From Achromobacter xylosoxidans A8 (GTDB lineage: Bacteria > Pseudomonadota > Gammaproteobacteria > Burkholderiales > Burkholderiaceae_B): a DNA stretch of 64,000 bases. The notes beneath the pieces are model-generated. The model searched no databases, had not been told where the DNA came from, and worked only from the letters and a program-made list of their open reading frames with translations. Below, one piece after another: positions 1-7,690 of the stretch (position 1 is its first letter; every line of letters starts with the position of its first letter). Position numbers and translations under genes: made by a program. Location of the stretch: positions 5,456,001 through 5,520,000 of the forward strand of contig NC_014640.1 of assembly GCF_000165835.1 (NCBI RefSeq), given 5' to 3'.

Positions 1-561
1 CGCGACGGCAACATGGTGGCCGCCACCCCGTCAGGCGGCTGGCTGTCGTCCAGCCCCGTGGTGCCCGGCCTGGGCTTCCCGCTGACCACCCGCCTGCAAA
101 TGACCTGGCTCGACGACGGCGTGCCGGGCCAGTTGCAACCGGGCAAGCGCCCTTGCACCACCTTGTCGCCCGGCCTGGCCCTGCGCGACGGCCAGCCCTA
201 CATGGCTTTCGGCACGCCGGGCGGCGATCAGCAGGACCAATGGACGGTGGCGTTCTTCCTGCGCCATGTCATGGGCATGAATCTGCAGGAGGCAATCGAA
301 GCGCCCTCCTGGCACGTCGATCATTTCCCGGGCTCGTTCTGGCCTCGCAGCCTGACCTTGAACCGGCTGACCGTGGAATCGCGCATGCCGGCCGCCACGC
401 TGGAGGCGTTGCGCGCGGCGGGCCACGAGGTCAAGGTAGGGCCGGACTGGTCGGAAGGCCGCATCAGCGCCTGTACTCGCGAACCTGCCGCCGGCGGCGG
501 CCTGCTGCTGCGCGCCGGCGCCAACCCGCGCGGCATGCAGGGCTATGCCGCTGGCCGCTGA
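1..561 (+). CDS. Gamma-glutamyltransferase, C-terminal part (5' truncated by window edge)
   Basis: Reading frame is open from the first base and ends at a TGA, so this is the tail of a longer gene. The residues resemble the small, catalytic half of gamma-glutamyltransferases: a segment PCTTLSPGLALRDGQP, then FGTPGGDQQDQW, then GMNLQEAIEAP, which is the usual order in that subunit. The family cleaves or transfers the gamma-glutamyl group of glutathione and related compounds and is usually periplasmic. The self-cleavage threonine would lie upstream of the window. The Bug receptor gene follows after 55 bases on the same strand, so the two may share a transcript, perhaps for salvage of a gamma-glutamyl or amidated compound (inference). 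Confidence 0.85.
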   Translation, partial: RDGNMVAATPSGGWLSSSPVVPGLGFPLTTRLQMTWLDDGVPGQLQPGKRPCTTLSPGLALRDGQPYMAFGTPGGDQQDQWTVAFFLRHVMGMNLQEAIEAPSWHVDHFPGSFWPRSLTLNRLTVESRMPAATLEALRAAGHEVKVGPDWSEGRISACTREPAAGGGLLLRAGANPRGMQGYAAGR

Positions 562-616
562 ACCTGTTTCATCCAACCGGCAGACAGACCGGACACTACG
601 CAAAGGGGTAAACACC

Positions 617-1591
617 ATGACACTGCAATTCAAACGACTGCTGCGCACCTGCGCGCTGGGATTGGCGCTGGTCGCACCGGCGCTCACGCACGCCGCCTGG
701 CCCGAAAAACCCATCACCCTGATCGTGCCCTGGGCCGCGGGCGGTTCCACCGACATCCTGGCGCGCGTGCTGTCCGAAGGCCTGACCCAGTCGCTGGGCC
801 AACCCGTCATCGTGGAAAACCGCTCGGGCGCGTCCGGCAACATCGGCACCACCTTCGTGGCCCGCGCCAAGCCCGACGGCTACACCTTGCTGGTGGGCTC
901 GATGAGCACCCACACGATGAACCAGGCGCTCTACTCCAGCATGCCGTTCGACGGCGTGAAGGACTTCACGCCCATCGCCGAACTCGCGCTGGTCACCAAC
1001 ACCCTGGTGGTGAACCCGTCGGTGCCGGCGTCCAACGTCAAGGAATTCATCGCCTACCTGAAGGCCAATCCCGGCACCGTGGCCTACGCTTCCGCCGGCC
1101 AGGGTTCCACCAACCATCTGAGCGCCGCGCTGTTCGAGAAGGCCGCCGGCGTGAAGATGATGCACATCCCCTATCGCGGCGGTGCGCCCGCGGTGCTGGA
1201 CACCGTGGCCGGCCGCACCCAGGTGCTGTTCAGCGCCGGCACGCAGACCCTGCCGCACGTGCAGAACGACAAGCTGAAGCTCCTGGCCGTCACCGAGGAA
1301 GCGCGTTCGCCCCTGCTGCCCAAAGTACCCACGGTGGCCGAGACCCTGCCGGGCTATGAACTGTCGGTCTGGTACGGCGCCTTCGGCCCGGCAGGCATGC
1401 CACCCGAGCTGACCGCGCGCCTGAACCGCGAGATCAACCTGATCCTCAAGCGGCCCGAAGTCATCAAGAAAATGGGCGACATGGGCGTGCTGCTGACCGA
1501 GACCACGCCGGAACAGTTCGGCCAGATCCTGGCGCGCGACGCGGACAAGTACGGCAAGCTGATCAAAGAACTGGGCATCACCGCCGAATGA
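617..1591 (+). CDS. Bug-family tripartite tricarboxylate transporter substrate-binding protein
   Basis: A 324-residue periplasmic solute receptor. The start at MTLQFKRLL is chosen because AAAGGGG sits just before it and it opens a clean signal peptide (positive start, hydrophobic core, cleavage near THA/AWPEKPI). The mature N-terminus with PITLIVPWAAGGSTDILAR and the later VENRSGASGNIG and IPYRGGAPAV segments are typical of the Bug family, which is greatly expanded in Bordetella and relatives and binds carboxylates or amides. No TctA/TctB membrane partner is nearby, as is usual for these isolated receptors. It overlaps the next gene by four bases (ATGA), implying coupled translation. The ligand cannot be read from sequence. 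Confidence 0.92.
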   Translation: MTLQFKRLLRTCALGLALVAPALTHAAWPEKPITLIVPWAAGGSTDILARVLSEGLTQSLGQPVIVENRSGASGNIGTTFVARAKPDGYTLLVGSMSTHTMNQALYSSMPFDGVKDFTPIAELALVTNTLVVNPSVPASNVKEFIAYLKANPGTVAYASAGQGSTNHLSAALFEKAAGVKMMHIPYRGGAPAVLDTVAGRTQVLFSAGTQTLPHVQNDKLKLLAVTEEARSPLLPKVPTVAETLPGYELSVWYGAFGPAGMPPELTARLNREINLILKRPEVIKKMGDMGVLLTETTPEQFGQILARDADKYGKLIKELGITAE

Positions 1592-2100
1592 CCGTCAGCA
1601 TCCATCCCGCCCCGCCAGCGCAGGCCGGCGTTGCCGCCATCGCCCAGGCTTACGCCGCCGCCGATCCCGCCGCGGCCTTCCGCGCCATCGATGCCCATGC
1701 GCACGCCGCGCTGGCGCACACGCTGTGCACGGTCAACCGCTATGACGCGCAGGCCATGCGGGTGGTGCGGCTGTACAGCTCCAACCCCGAGGCCTATCCG
1801 CCCGGCGGCAGCAAGGACAAGAGCGGCACCGCCTGGGGCCGCCACGTCCTGCTGGAGCAGAAGTTGTTCGTGGGCGAAGGCGAGGAAGCGATCCGCGAGT
1901 TCTTCAATGACCACGACGCGATCCAGCGCCTGGGCCTGCGCTCCGTCATCAACGTGCCGGTGGTGTATGGCGAAGTCTGCCTGGGCACCGTCAACTTCCT
2001 GATGCCGCGCGCGGCGGTTTCGGACGCCGACGTGCAGGCTGCGCAGTTGGCGGGCCTGCTGGCCCTGCCGGCATTCCAGGCGCTGCGCCCGCAGGCCTGA
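1588..2100 (+). CDS. GAF domain-containing protein
   Basis: A 170-residue soluble protein that looks like a single GAF domain. The segment from about residue 40 to 160 contains RVVRLYSSNPEAYPPGGSK, RLGLRSVINVPVVYGEVCLGTVNFL, and an acidic stretch ahead of it, following the beta-alpha pattern of small-molecule-binding GAF folds (free-methionine-sulfoxide-reductase-like or sensory). It lacks a transmembrane segment and any attached output domain. The start codon overlaps the stop of the Bug receptor by four bases, so the two proteins are probably made together. Function is not known; a cytoplasmic sensor or an enzyme acting on the imported compound are both possible. Confidence 0.8.
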   Translation: MTVSIHPAPPAQAGVAAIAQAYAAADPAAAFRAIDAHAHAALAHTLCTVNRYDAQAMRVVRLYSSNPEAYPPGGSKDKSGTAWGRHVLLEQKLFVGEGEEAIREFFNDHDAIQRLGLRSVINVPVVYGEVCLGTVNFLMPRAAVSDADVQAAQLAGLLALPAFQALRPQA

Positions 2101-2104
2101 AGCA

Positions 2105-2126
2105 GCGGGGCCCGCCTGGGCCCCGC
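2105..2126. terminator. Hairpin between convergent genes, terminator-like
   Basis: A perfect inverted repeat with nine-base arms GCGGGGCCC and GGGCCCCGC around a GCCT loop, lying between the converging GAF and phnE genes. Neither side has a T tract, so it may act as a 3' end protector or a Rho-associated pause instead of a strong intrinsic terminator. Confidence 0.5.
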
Positions 2127-2130
2127 GCCC

Positions 2131-2925
2131 TCAGATCAGCGCGCGGCGGATACGCGCCGAGGCCATGTCGATCACGACCACGAAGGCCACGATGATGATC
2201 ATCACCGCGCAGGTTTCGGCGTAGCGGAAGCTGCGGATGATCTCCCACAATACGGTGCCGATGCCGCCCGCGCCCACGATGCCGACCACCGAGGCCGAGC
2301 GCACGTTGGATTCGAAGCGGTAGAGCGAATACGAGATCCACAGCGGCAGCACCTGCGGGATCACGCCGTAGACGATTTCCTCCAACGCATTCGCGCCAGT
2401 GGCGCGCACGCCCTCCACCGGCCGCGGATCGATCGCCTCGACCGCTTCCGAGAACAGCTTGGCCAGCACGCCGGTGGTATGCACCCACAGCGCCAGCACC
2501 CCGGCGAACGGGCCCAGGCCCACCGCCACGATGAACAGCATCGCGAACACCATTTCATTGATGGCGCGGCAGGCGTCCATCAGGCGCCGCATCGGCTGGT
2601 ACACCCAGGCCGGCACGATGTTCGACGAGCACAGCAGCCCCAGCGGCACGGCCACCACGATGGCCAGGAAAGTGCCCCAGACCGCGATCTGCACGGTGAC
2701 GATCATCTCGTCCAGGTACATGCGCCAGTCGCGGAAATTCGGCGGAAAGAAGTCAGCCGCGAACTCGGCCATGTTGCCCGAATCGCGCAGCAGGTCGAGG
2801 GGCCGCATGTCCGCGCCCTTCCACGACATGACCAGCAGCGCCAGCACGACGCCCCATACGAGCAGGACTGGCAGCGACGATCGCGGCGCGGCGGAAAGGC
2901 GAGAGGTCTGCATGGCTACGTTCAT
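2131..2925 (-). CDS. phnE: Phosphonate-type ABC transporter permease PhnE
   Basis: A 264-residue inner-membrane permease with about six hydrophobic segments. The region with [24 protein letters not shown] is the EAA loop that contacts the ATPase, and [16 protein letters not shown] near the C-terminus is a characteristic PhnE signature. It is the third gene of a minus-strand phnC-phnD-phnE set importing phosphonates, phosphite or a related phosphorus compound. No carbon-phosphorus lyase gene is visible in the window, so the substrate is not fixed by context. A strong hairpin separates it from phnD and may lower its expression relative to the binding protein. The in-frame ATG twelve bases further in is an alternative start. 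Confidence 0.9.
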   Translation of the reverse strand: MNVAMQTSRLSAAPRSSLPVLLVWGVVLALLVMSWKGADMRPLDLLRDSGNMAEFAADFFPPNFRDWRMYLDEMIVTVQIAVWGTFLAIVVAVPLGLLCSSNIVPAWVYQPMRRLMDACRAINEMVFAMLFIVAVGLGPFAGVLALWVHTTGVLAKLFSEAVEAIDPRPVEGVRATGANALEEIVYGVIPQVLPLWISYSLYRFESNVRSASVVGIVGAGGIGTVLWEIIRSFRYAETCAVMIIIVAFVVVIDMASARIRRALI

Positions 2926-2963
2926 AAGAAAAGGCGATCCGCGTGATGGTTTTTTTGGTTGCG

Positions 2964-2999
2964 GGCCAGCCGGCGCGCCCCGCGGCGCGCCGGCTGGCC
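2964..2999. other. Large intercistronic hairpin between phnD and phnE
   Basis: A perfect 16-base-pair stem of almost pure GC, left arm GGCCAGCCGGCGCGCC, with a four-base CCGC loop. In the direction of transcription (minus) it lies just after the phnD stop and is not followed by a T tract, so it does not look like a full terminator. It resembles the mRNA-protecting hairpins seen after other binding-protein genes. Confidence 0.6.
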
Positions 3000-3009
3000 G
3001 GTAAGAGAC

Positions 3010-3990
3010 TTATTGCTTGGCGGCGGGCTGGCCCAGGCTGGCCAGCTTGCTGTCCAGTTCGGCCAGCTGCTTCTGCTTTTCGGCCTGGCCCAGCGTGGCG
3101 TCGGCTTCGACCTTGGCCTTCTCGCGCGCCAGTTCGATCTGGCGGATCGGCACCAATTGCTGGTTGTCGGAGGGACGGAAGCCCTGGTAGGTCAGCGCCT
3201 TCAGGTTGGCCAGTTCGCGCTCGGCGTCCTTGCCCTTGCCGTAGTTGACGAAGAAGTCGCGGATGCGGGCCTTCAGGTCGGCGGGCAGGTCGCTGCGCAT
3301 GACCAACGGATCCGCCGGGATCAGCGGCGACTTCCACAGCACGCGCACGCTGTCGTTGGCGTCCTTGCCGGTGTTCAGGCGATAACGCTCCAGCGCCTCG
3401 GTGTTGTTGACGGCCACGTCCACCTGCTTGTTGATGACCGACAGCAGATTGGTTTCGTGGTTGCTGGCGCGCACCGTCTTGAAGAAGGTCTTGGGCTCGA
3501 TCTTGTTGGCGGCCCACAGGTAATAGCCCGGCACGGCCGTGCCCGAGGTCGAGTTGGGATCGCCCGCGCCGTAGCTCAACGTGCCGCCGCGCTTGAGCAC
3601 GTCGTCCAGCGTCTTCAGGTTGCTGTCCTTGTTGACGATCAGCAGCGACCAGTAGCCGGGATTGCCGTCCTTGTCGATGACGGAGGCGAACACTTCGCCC
3701 TTGGCGCGGTCCACCGCTTCGATCGCGGACTTGTTGCCGAACCAGCCCATCTGCACCTTGTTGAAGCGCATGCCTTCGATGATGCCGGCGTAGTCGGACG
3801 CGAAGAAGGGCTTGACCGGCACGCCGATGGCGCGGCTCAGGTCGTCGATGACCGGCTGCCAGACCGACTTCAGGTTGGTGGAAGATTCCGTCGAGATGAT
3901 GCCGAAGTTCAGGGTCTTGGCGTCTTCGGCGTGGACCTGGGTGGACAGGGCCGCGGCGGCGATCAGGGTGACAAAGGTTCTGCGTAGCAT
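3010..3990 (-). CDS. phnD: Phosphonate-type ABC transporter substrate-binding protein PhnD
   Basis: A 326-residue periplasmic receptor. It begins with a short signal peptide (MLRRTFVTLIAAAALSTQVHA/ED) and continues with TLNFGIISTESSTNLKSVW, the usual PhnD opening, and VQMGWFGNKSAIEA, which lines the phosphonate pocket in this family. The last roughly 40 residues are charged and likely helical (LAREKAKVEADATL..., EKQKQLAELDSKLA), as in E. coli PhnD. A GGAG lies about eleven bases before the ATG. It is the middle gene of phnCDE, 32 bases after phnC. The exact ligand, whether phosphonate, phosphite or a phosphate ester, cannot be told from sequence. Confidence 0.92.
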   Translation of the reverse strand: MLRRTFVTLIAAAALSTQVHAEDAKTLNFGIISTESSTNLKSVWQPVIDDLSRAIGVPVKPFFASDYAGIIEGMRFNKVQMGWFGNKSAIEAVDRAKGEVFASVIDKDGNPGYWSLLIVNKDSNLKTLDDVLKRGGTLSYGAGDPNSTSGTAVPGYYLWAANKIEPKTFFKTVRASNHETNLLSVINKQVDVAVNNTEALERYRLNTGKDANDSVRVLWKSPLIPADPLVMRSDLPADLKARIRDFFVNYGKGKDAERELANLKALTYQGFRPSDNQQLVPIRQIELAREKAKVEADATLGQAEKQKQLAELDSKLASLGQPAAKQ

Positions 3991-4022
3991 GGAAGGCTCC
4001 GGGATAAACGGGTCGGGAAGAA

Positions 4023-4859
4023 TCAGGCGGCTTGCGCCAATCGGGACAGCGGCGCCATGCCGGGCATGGCCGGCGCTTGCGGCGCGTATTCGGGAAGCAA
4101 CTCGCTCAGTTCGGAGCCGTACAGGTCGCTGAGCATGGACGGCGTCAGGTCCGCGGAAGGACCGTCATAGACCACCTTGCCGTGGCGCAGCGCGACCACC
4201 CGCGGGCAGTAGCGCAAGGCCACATCCACCTGGTGCAGCGACACCACCACCGCCACCTTGCGGCTGCGGTTGATCTGGGCCAGCGTGTCCATCACGCGGC
4301 GCGAGGATTCCGGGTCGAGCGAGGCGATGGGTTCGTCGGCCAGGATCACGCGGGCGTTCTGCACCAGGGTGCGGGCGATGGCCGCGCGCTGCTGCTGGCC
4401 GCCGGACAGCGTCGAAGCGCGTTGAAATGCGTAGTCGTCTATACCAACCTGGGCAAGCGCTTCGAGGCCTTGGCGCACTTCGCCGCGCAGGAACCAGCGC
4501 GTCAGGCTGCGCCACAGCGGCACGCGCGGCAGCAGGCCGGTCAGCACATTGGTGATGACCGGCAGGCGGCCCACCAGATTGAATTGCTGGAACACGAAAC
4601 CGATGCCGGCGCGCGCGGAGCGCACGTCGCGGCTCAGGCGGCCGTCGCGCTGGATCATGCGGCCGTTGACGGCCACGCTTCCCGCATCGCCCGCCACGAA
4701 GCCCGACAGGTGACGCAGCAAGGTCGACTTGCCCGAACCCGAGGCGCCCAGCAAGGCAACCATCTCGCCGTCGGCCACTTGCAGGTTCACGCCGTCCAGC
4801 GCCTTGGCGCCGGCGTGGAAGCTCTTGCTGAGCCCTAGTACTTCGATGGCGTAAGTCAT
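4023..4859 (-). CDS. phnC: Phosphonate-type ABC transporter ATP-binding protein PhnC
   Basis: A 278-residue cytoplasmic ATPase powering PhnDE. Visible motifs are Walker [11 protein letters not shown]-loop [10 protein letters not shown], signature LSGGQQQR, Walker [17 protein letters not shown] and the switch histidine in VVSLHQVD. The start [14 protein letters not shown] is chosen because GGGGA precedes it and because it matches where PhnC proteins normally begin; an in-frame ATG 27 bases upstream would add an unlikely extension. It is the first gene of the operon; its promoter must lie in the roughly 200 bases shared with the divergent GFA gene. The C-terminal tail after ELLPEY is proline- and alanine-rich and variable. 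Confidence 0.92.
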   Translation of the reverse strand: MTYAIEVLGLSKSFHAGAKALDGVNLQVADGEMVALLGASGSGKSTLLRHLSGFVAGDAGSVAVNGRMIQRDGRLSRDVRSARAGIGFVFQQFNLVGRLPVITNVLTGLLPRVPLWRSLTRWFLRGEVRQGLEALAQVGIDDYAFQRASTLSGGQQQRAAIARTLVQNARVILADEPIASLDPESSRRVMDTLAQINRSRKVAVVVSLHQVDVALRYCPRVVALRHGKVVYDGPSADLTPSMLSDLYGSELSELLPEYAPQAPAMPGMAPLSRLAQAA

Positions 4860-5056
4860 CGTTGAATCCCCATGGAATGTGTTCATGGCCGCATTCTGTT
4901 TTCGCGGCATGACAGCACGATGACCTGGGAATCGATTCATTTGGCGGAAAATAGGGACACCGCAATGATCTGAAAGACGTTCGTCATAAATGGCCGGTTC
5001 CAGCCCGGCGCGCCCAGGTATATTGGAAATATTCCCTCACCAGCCTGGCGTTCATC

Positions 5057-5488
5057 ATGATCAAAGGTTCCTGCCTGTGCAGCCGAGTCGCCTACGAGAT
5101 CAGCGGCCCGCTTACCGACGCCCTCAACTGCCATTGCACGATCTGCCGCAAAGCGCATGGCGCCGCGTTCCGCAGCCGGGCCACGGTCCAGGCCAAGGAC
5201 TTCGCCTGGACGCGGGGCGAAAACCACGTCACGTGGTATTGCTCGTCCCCTGGCAGCTACCGCGGCTTCTGCGAAGCCTGCGGCACGCCCTTGCTGACCC
5301 GTTTCGATCAGACCCCGGACGTCTACGGCTTGCCGCTGGGTCCGCTGGACGATGACCCGGGCATCAAGCCGGCCGCCCATTGTCATGTGGCCAGCAAGGC
5401 GCCCTGGTTCGACATCAGCGACGATCTGCCGCAATACCCCGACGCGTATGGCGCGATGGAAGAAGACCATCCGCAAGCGGTTACATAA
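5057..5488 (+). CDS. GFA (CENP-V type) zinc protein
   Basis: A 143-residue cytoplasmic protein of the GFA/CENP-V fold, named after glutathione-dependent formaldehyde-activating enzyme. The zinc-binding pattern is complete: GSCLCSRVAYEI near the N-terminus, NCHCTICRKAHGAAF at about residues 24-38, and FCEACGTPL at about 75-83. Length is typical. These proteins bind zinc and sometimes glutathione, but most lack a proven reaction, so the formaldehyde label should not be taken literally. It sits upstream of an ArsR/SRPBCC pair on the same strand but is separated from them by the operator palindromes, so it is probably its own unit. Confidence 0.85.
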   Translation: MIKGSCLCSRVAYEISGPLTDALNCHCTICRKAHGAAFRSRATVQAKDFAWTRGENHVTWYCSSPGSYRGFCEACGTPLLTRFDQTPDVYGLPLGPLDDDPGIKPAAHCHVASKAPWFDISDDLPQYPDAYGAMEEDHPQAVT

Positions 5489-5490
5489 AA

Positions 5491-5551
5491 ATTCAACCGA
5501 GAAGTTGAATTTCTTCGGGAGGGTGGGCTATATTCAACCTTATGGTTGAAT
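5491..5551 (+). promoter_or_regulatory. Double palindromic operator of the ArsR-type regulator
   Basis: Two copies of one palindrome. The first (5491-5510) is ATTCAAC, six bases, GTTGAAT. The second (5532-5551) is ATTCAACC, TTAT, GGTTGAAT and contains the regulator's own ATG at 5542. Their centres are 41 bases apart, close to four helical turns, so dimers would bind on the same face. The region between is AT-rich and could hold the promoter. Autorepression by the downstream ArsR protein is the obvious reading. Confidence 0.75.
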
Positions 5552-5907
5552 CAAATCCCTCCCCCGTCCTCGATGCCGTCTTTCGCGCGCTGGCCGATCC
5601 CACGCGCCGCGACATGCTGCGCAGCCTGGCCCAGGGCGAGCAGACCATAGGCGAGCTGGCGGCGCCCCACAGCATGAGTTTCGCGGGCGCCTCCAAGCAT
5701 GTGCAGGCCCTGGAACGCGCCGGCCTGGTCCGGCGCTCCATCCGCGGCCGCACGCATGTATGCAGCCTCAATCCGGAACCCATGGCCGAGGCCATGCAGT
5801 GGCTGCGCTTCTATGAACAATTCTGGTCGGGCAAGCTGGGCGCGCTGGAAGCCGCGCTCATCGCCAGCCGCCCCCCGGCCGCATCTTCTGGAGAACAACA
5901 TGAGTGA
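5542..5907 (+). CDS. ArsR-family winged-helix transcriptional regulator
   Basis: A 121-residue DNA-binding protein. The N-terminal FRALADPTRRDMLRSLAQGEQTIGEL and recognition region SFAGASKHVQALERAGLVRR are the classic ArsR winged helix-turn-helix. No CxC or other metal-binding cysteine set is present, which fits the subgroup that pairs with SRPBCC/AHSA1 proteins rather than metal sensors. The ATG lies within an ATTCAACC palindrome, so binding would block both transcription and, sterically, the start region. It overlaps the following SRPBCC gene by eight bases, so the two are coexpressed. The effector is unknown. Confidence 0.9.
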   Translation: MVESNPSPVLDAVFRALADPTRRDMLRSLAQGEQTIGELAAPHSMSFAGASKHVQALERAGLVRRSIRGRTHVCSLNPEPMAEAMQWLRFYEQFWSGKLGALEAALIASRPPAASSGEQHE

Positions 5908-6448
5908 TCACGGCGTCGTCCTGGACCCCACCTCCATCCGCTTCACGCGGCTCCTGCCCGCCAGCGTCGACGAGGTCTGGGCCTTTCTCACTGAATCGGA
6001 AAAGCGGGGCCTCTGGCTGGCGTCCGGGGACATGGAACTGCGCGAGGGCGGCGGCGTCACGCTGCGCTTCATGCATGCCGACCTGTCCTCGGTGGCCGAG
6101 CCCGTGCCCGAGGCCTACAAACCGTATGAAGGCGGCGTCACCACGCAAGGCATCATCACGCGCTGCGAACCGCCGCGGTTGTTGGCGTTCACGTGGGGCG
6201 GCTCCCCCGGCCATCCGTCCGAAGTCACGTTCGAGCTGTCGCCCCAAGGCCAGGAGACACGCCTGGTGCTGACGCACCGCAAGCTGTCCTCGCGCGATGG
6301 CATGGTGGACGTGGCCGGCGGCTGGCATGTGCATCTGGGCGTGCTCGAAGCCCGGCTGGCCGGCCGCGCTCCAGGCCCGTTCTGGTCCGTTCTCGGCCGG
6401 GTGGAAGAAGAATATCGGGAGCGGATCCCGTCCGGCCAGAGTCGTTGA
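5900..6448 (+). CDS. SRPBCC (AHSA1-like) domain protein
   Basis: A 182-residue single-domain protein of the START/Bet v 1-like superfamily. The start MSDHGVVLDP is taken because GGAGAA precedes it by a good distance and it is the usual N-terminus before SIRFTRLLPASVDEVWAFLTESEKRGLW, the domain's first strand and helices. Further typical pieces are FTWGGSPGHPSEVTFEL and WHVHLGVLEARL. The fold makes a hydrophobic cavity for a lipid or aromatic ligand. Genes of this type are commonly partnered with the ArsR regulator as here; the biochemical role is not known and the pair may respond to a hydrophobic compound (inference). Confidence 0.85.
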   Translation: MSDHGVVLDPTSIRFTRLLPASVDEVWAFLTESEKRGLWLASGDMELREGGGVTLRFMHADLSSVAEPVPEAYKPYEGGVTTQGIITRCEPPRLLAFTWGGSPGHPSEVTFELSPQGQETRLVLTHRKLSSRDGMVDVAGGWHVHLGVLEARLAGRAPGPFWSVLGRVEEEYRERIPSGQSR

Positions 6449-6939
6449 GCAACAACTATCACGGCGCAGTGACAGATAAATACTGGCTAATCGCTGCGCT
6501 TTGCAGTAACATAAGTCCGTGATTTTTCCGCAAAAACCGGGCTTCGGTCACTCTGCGTGCCAACCTGTACCCCCTGCGGGCATTGCTCCGGGCCAACCCA
6601 GGACGTGCCCGGCTTTGCCGGAACAACCCCGCCCCCACCGGGCGCACCGCCAACCCAACGGTCGCGGGGCCCGGCAGCAACAGATCCATCCCGCTTCTTC
6701 CGGCGATTTGCGCAAAACGCGCCGCCGCGACCAAGCCGCGCACCGCGCACACATTACCCTCGCGGCGCGAGTATCCGTCATTTCAGACATCCGCTTCGGA
6801 TGCCGTGGCCCCTACCCGCGCTTGCCCGGACGTTTTACGTTCAAACCGCTGGATCCGCTAGTCCGGGTCCGACGCGCTTGCCGCCTTGCGCGGCGTGCCT
6901 TGCCGCCGGCATGGCTGCGCGTTTTGATAGGAGAAAAGA
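6449..6939. other. 490-base gap upstream of infA without a convincing gene
   Basis: The stretch is GC-rich with scattered AT patches and several frames that stay open only by base composition. One short hairpin CATCCG-CTT-CGGATG lies at 6788-6802. Just before infA there is a very good ribosome binding site (AGGAGA). It probably holds the infA promoter and a long leader; I found no RNA gene or conserved motif in it. Confidence 0.5.
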
Positions 6940-7203
6940 ATGGCTAAAGAAGAACTCATCGAACTGGACGGCATCGTTGACGAAGTGCTGCCCGATAGCC
7001 GCTACCGCGTGAAGCTGGACAACGGCATCGAAGTCGGCGCCTACGCCTCCGGCCGCATCCGCAAGCACCGCATCCGCATCCTGGCGGGCGACCGCGTCAC
7101 CCTGGAAATGTCGCCGTATGACCTGACCAAGGGCCGCATCAACTTCCGCCACAAGGACGAGCGCGGTCCCGCCCCGCAGCGTCCCCAGCAGTTCCGCCGC
7201 TAA
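6940..7203 (+). CDS. infA: Translation initiation factor IF-1
   Basis: An 87-residue single OB-fold protein that binds the ribosomal A site during initiation. The sequence [24 protein letters not shown], then [30 protein letters not shown], is unmistakable IF-1. It carries a short C-terminal extension ([13 protein letters not shown]), basic and disordered. The AGGAGA site is ideally placed. It is not next to the ribosomal protein operon, so it may be the second infA copy that beta-proteobacteria such as Bordetella and Burkholderia often keep (inference; not provable from this window). A possible weak terminator stem follows at about 7216-7236. Confidence 0.96.
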   Translation: MAKEELIELDGIVDEVLPDSRYRVKLDNGIEVGAYASGRIRKHRIRILAGDRVTLEMSPYDLTKGRINFRHKDERGPAPQRPQQFRR

Positions 7204-7357
7204 GCCAGGACCACAGGGCCGGCCCCGCGCCGGCTCCCTTCCTTTCGCGCCAGCCCTAAACCTGGACCGCGAAATGCCGTAATGCGTGGAGCGCCCGTTC
7301 ATGAAAGAATGGCGCCCTCTGCCAGGCGCAACGCCGGCAGGAAGAGCATGAAGCAAG

Positions 7358-7645
7358 ATGGACCTGACACAAGATCTGCAAGCCGCCGCTGACCAGCTTA
7401 CCCTTGCGCGAAGAAAATTCGTCAAGGGCGAGGAAGGCCTGCGCCTGCTGCACCAGTCGCGCGAGGCCTTCATCAACAGCCTGCGCAATACCGGCCTGAC
7501 TTACGCCGACGCCAAGACCAAGTACGACAACTGTCTGGACGACCAGGAAGCCGAGCAGCTCCACGTGCGGCAGCAGATGGACTATGCGGAACGCGTGCAC
7601 CAGCACGTGCTGCACCTGATCGCGCAGCAGGCCGCCACGGCCTGA
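7358..7645 (+). CDS. Small hypothetical helical protein
   Basis: A 95-residue protein with no signal peptide or membrane segment and no family I recognise. It is rich in A, Q, L and charged residues and probably almost entirely alpha-helical (LQAAADQLTLARRKFVKGEEGLRLL, EAEQLHVRQQMDYAERVHQHVLHLIAQQ). Codon use has the strong third-position GC of neighbouring genes, so it is likely translated even though its ribosome binding site is weak (GAAGCAAG). It stands alone between infA and the convergent M23 peptidase gene. No function is assigned. Confidence 0.65.
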   Translation: MDLTQDLQAAADQLTLARRKFVKGEEGLRLLHQSREAFINSLRNTGLTYADAKTKYDNCLDDQEAEQLHVRQQMDYAERVHQHVLHLIAQQAATA

Positions 7646-7690
7646 AGGCGCGCGGAGCGGCCCCTGCGGCGCCCCCCGCCCCCAGCGGGA

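Noticed and set aside
2105..2126. Strong intrinsic terminator between the GAF and phnE genes
   Set aside because: The stem is perfect but no T tract follows on either strand; kept only as terminator-like.
2131..4859. Part of a carbon-phosphorus lyase locus
   Set aside because: Only the transporter phnCDE is present in the window; neighbours are unrelated, so no lyase pathway is claimed.
6519..6947. Open frame running into the start of infA
   Set aside because: Arginine- and proline-rich translation without motif or ribosome site; treated as leader/promoter region of infA.
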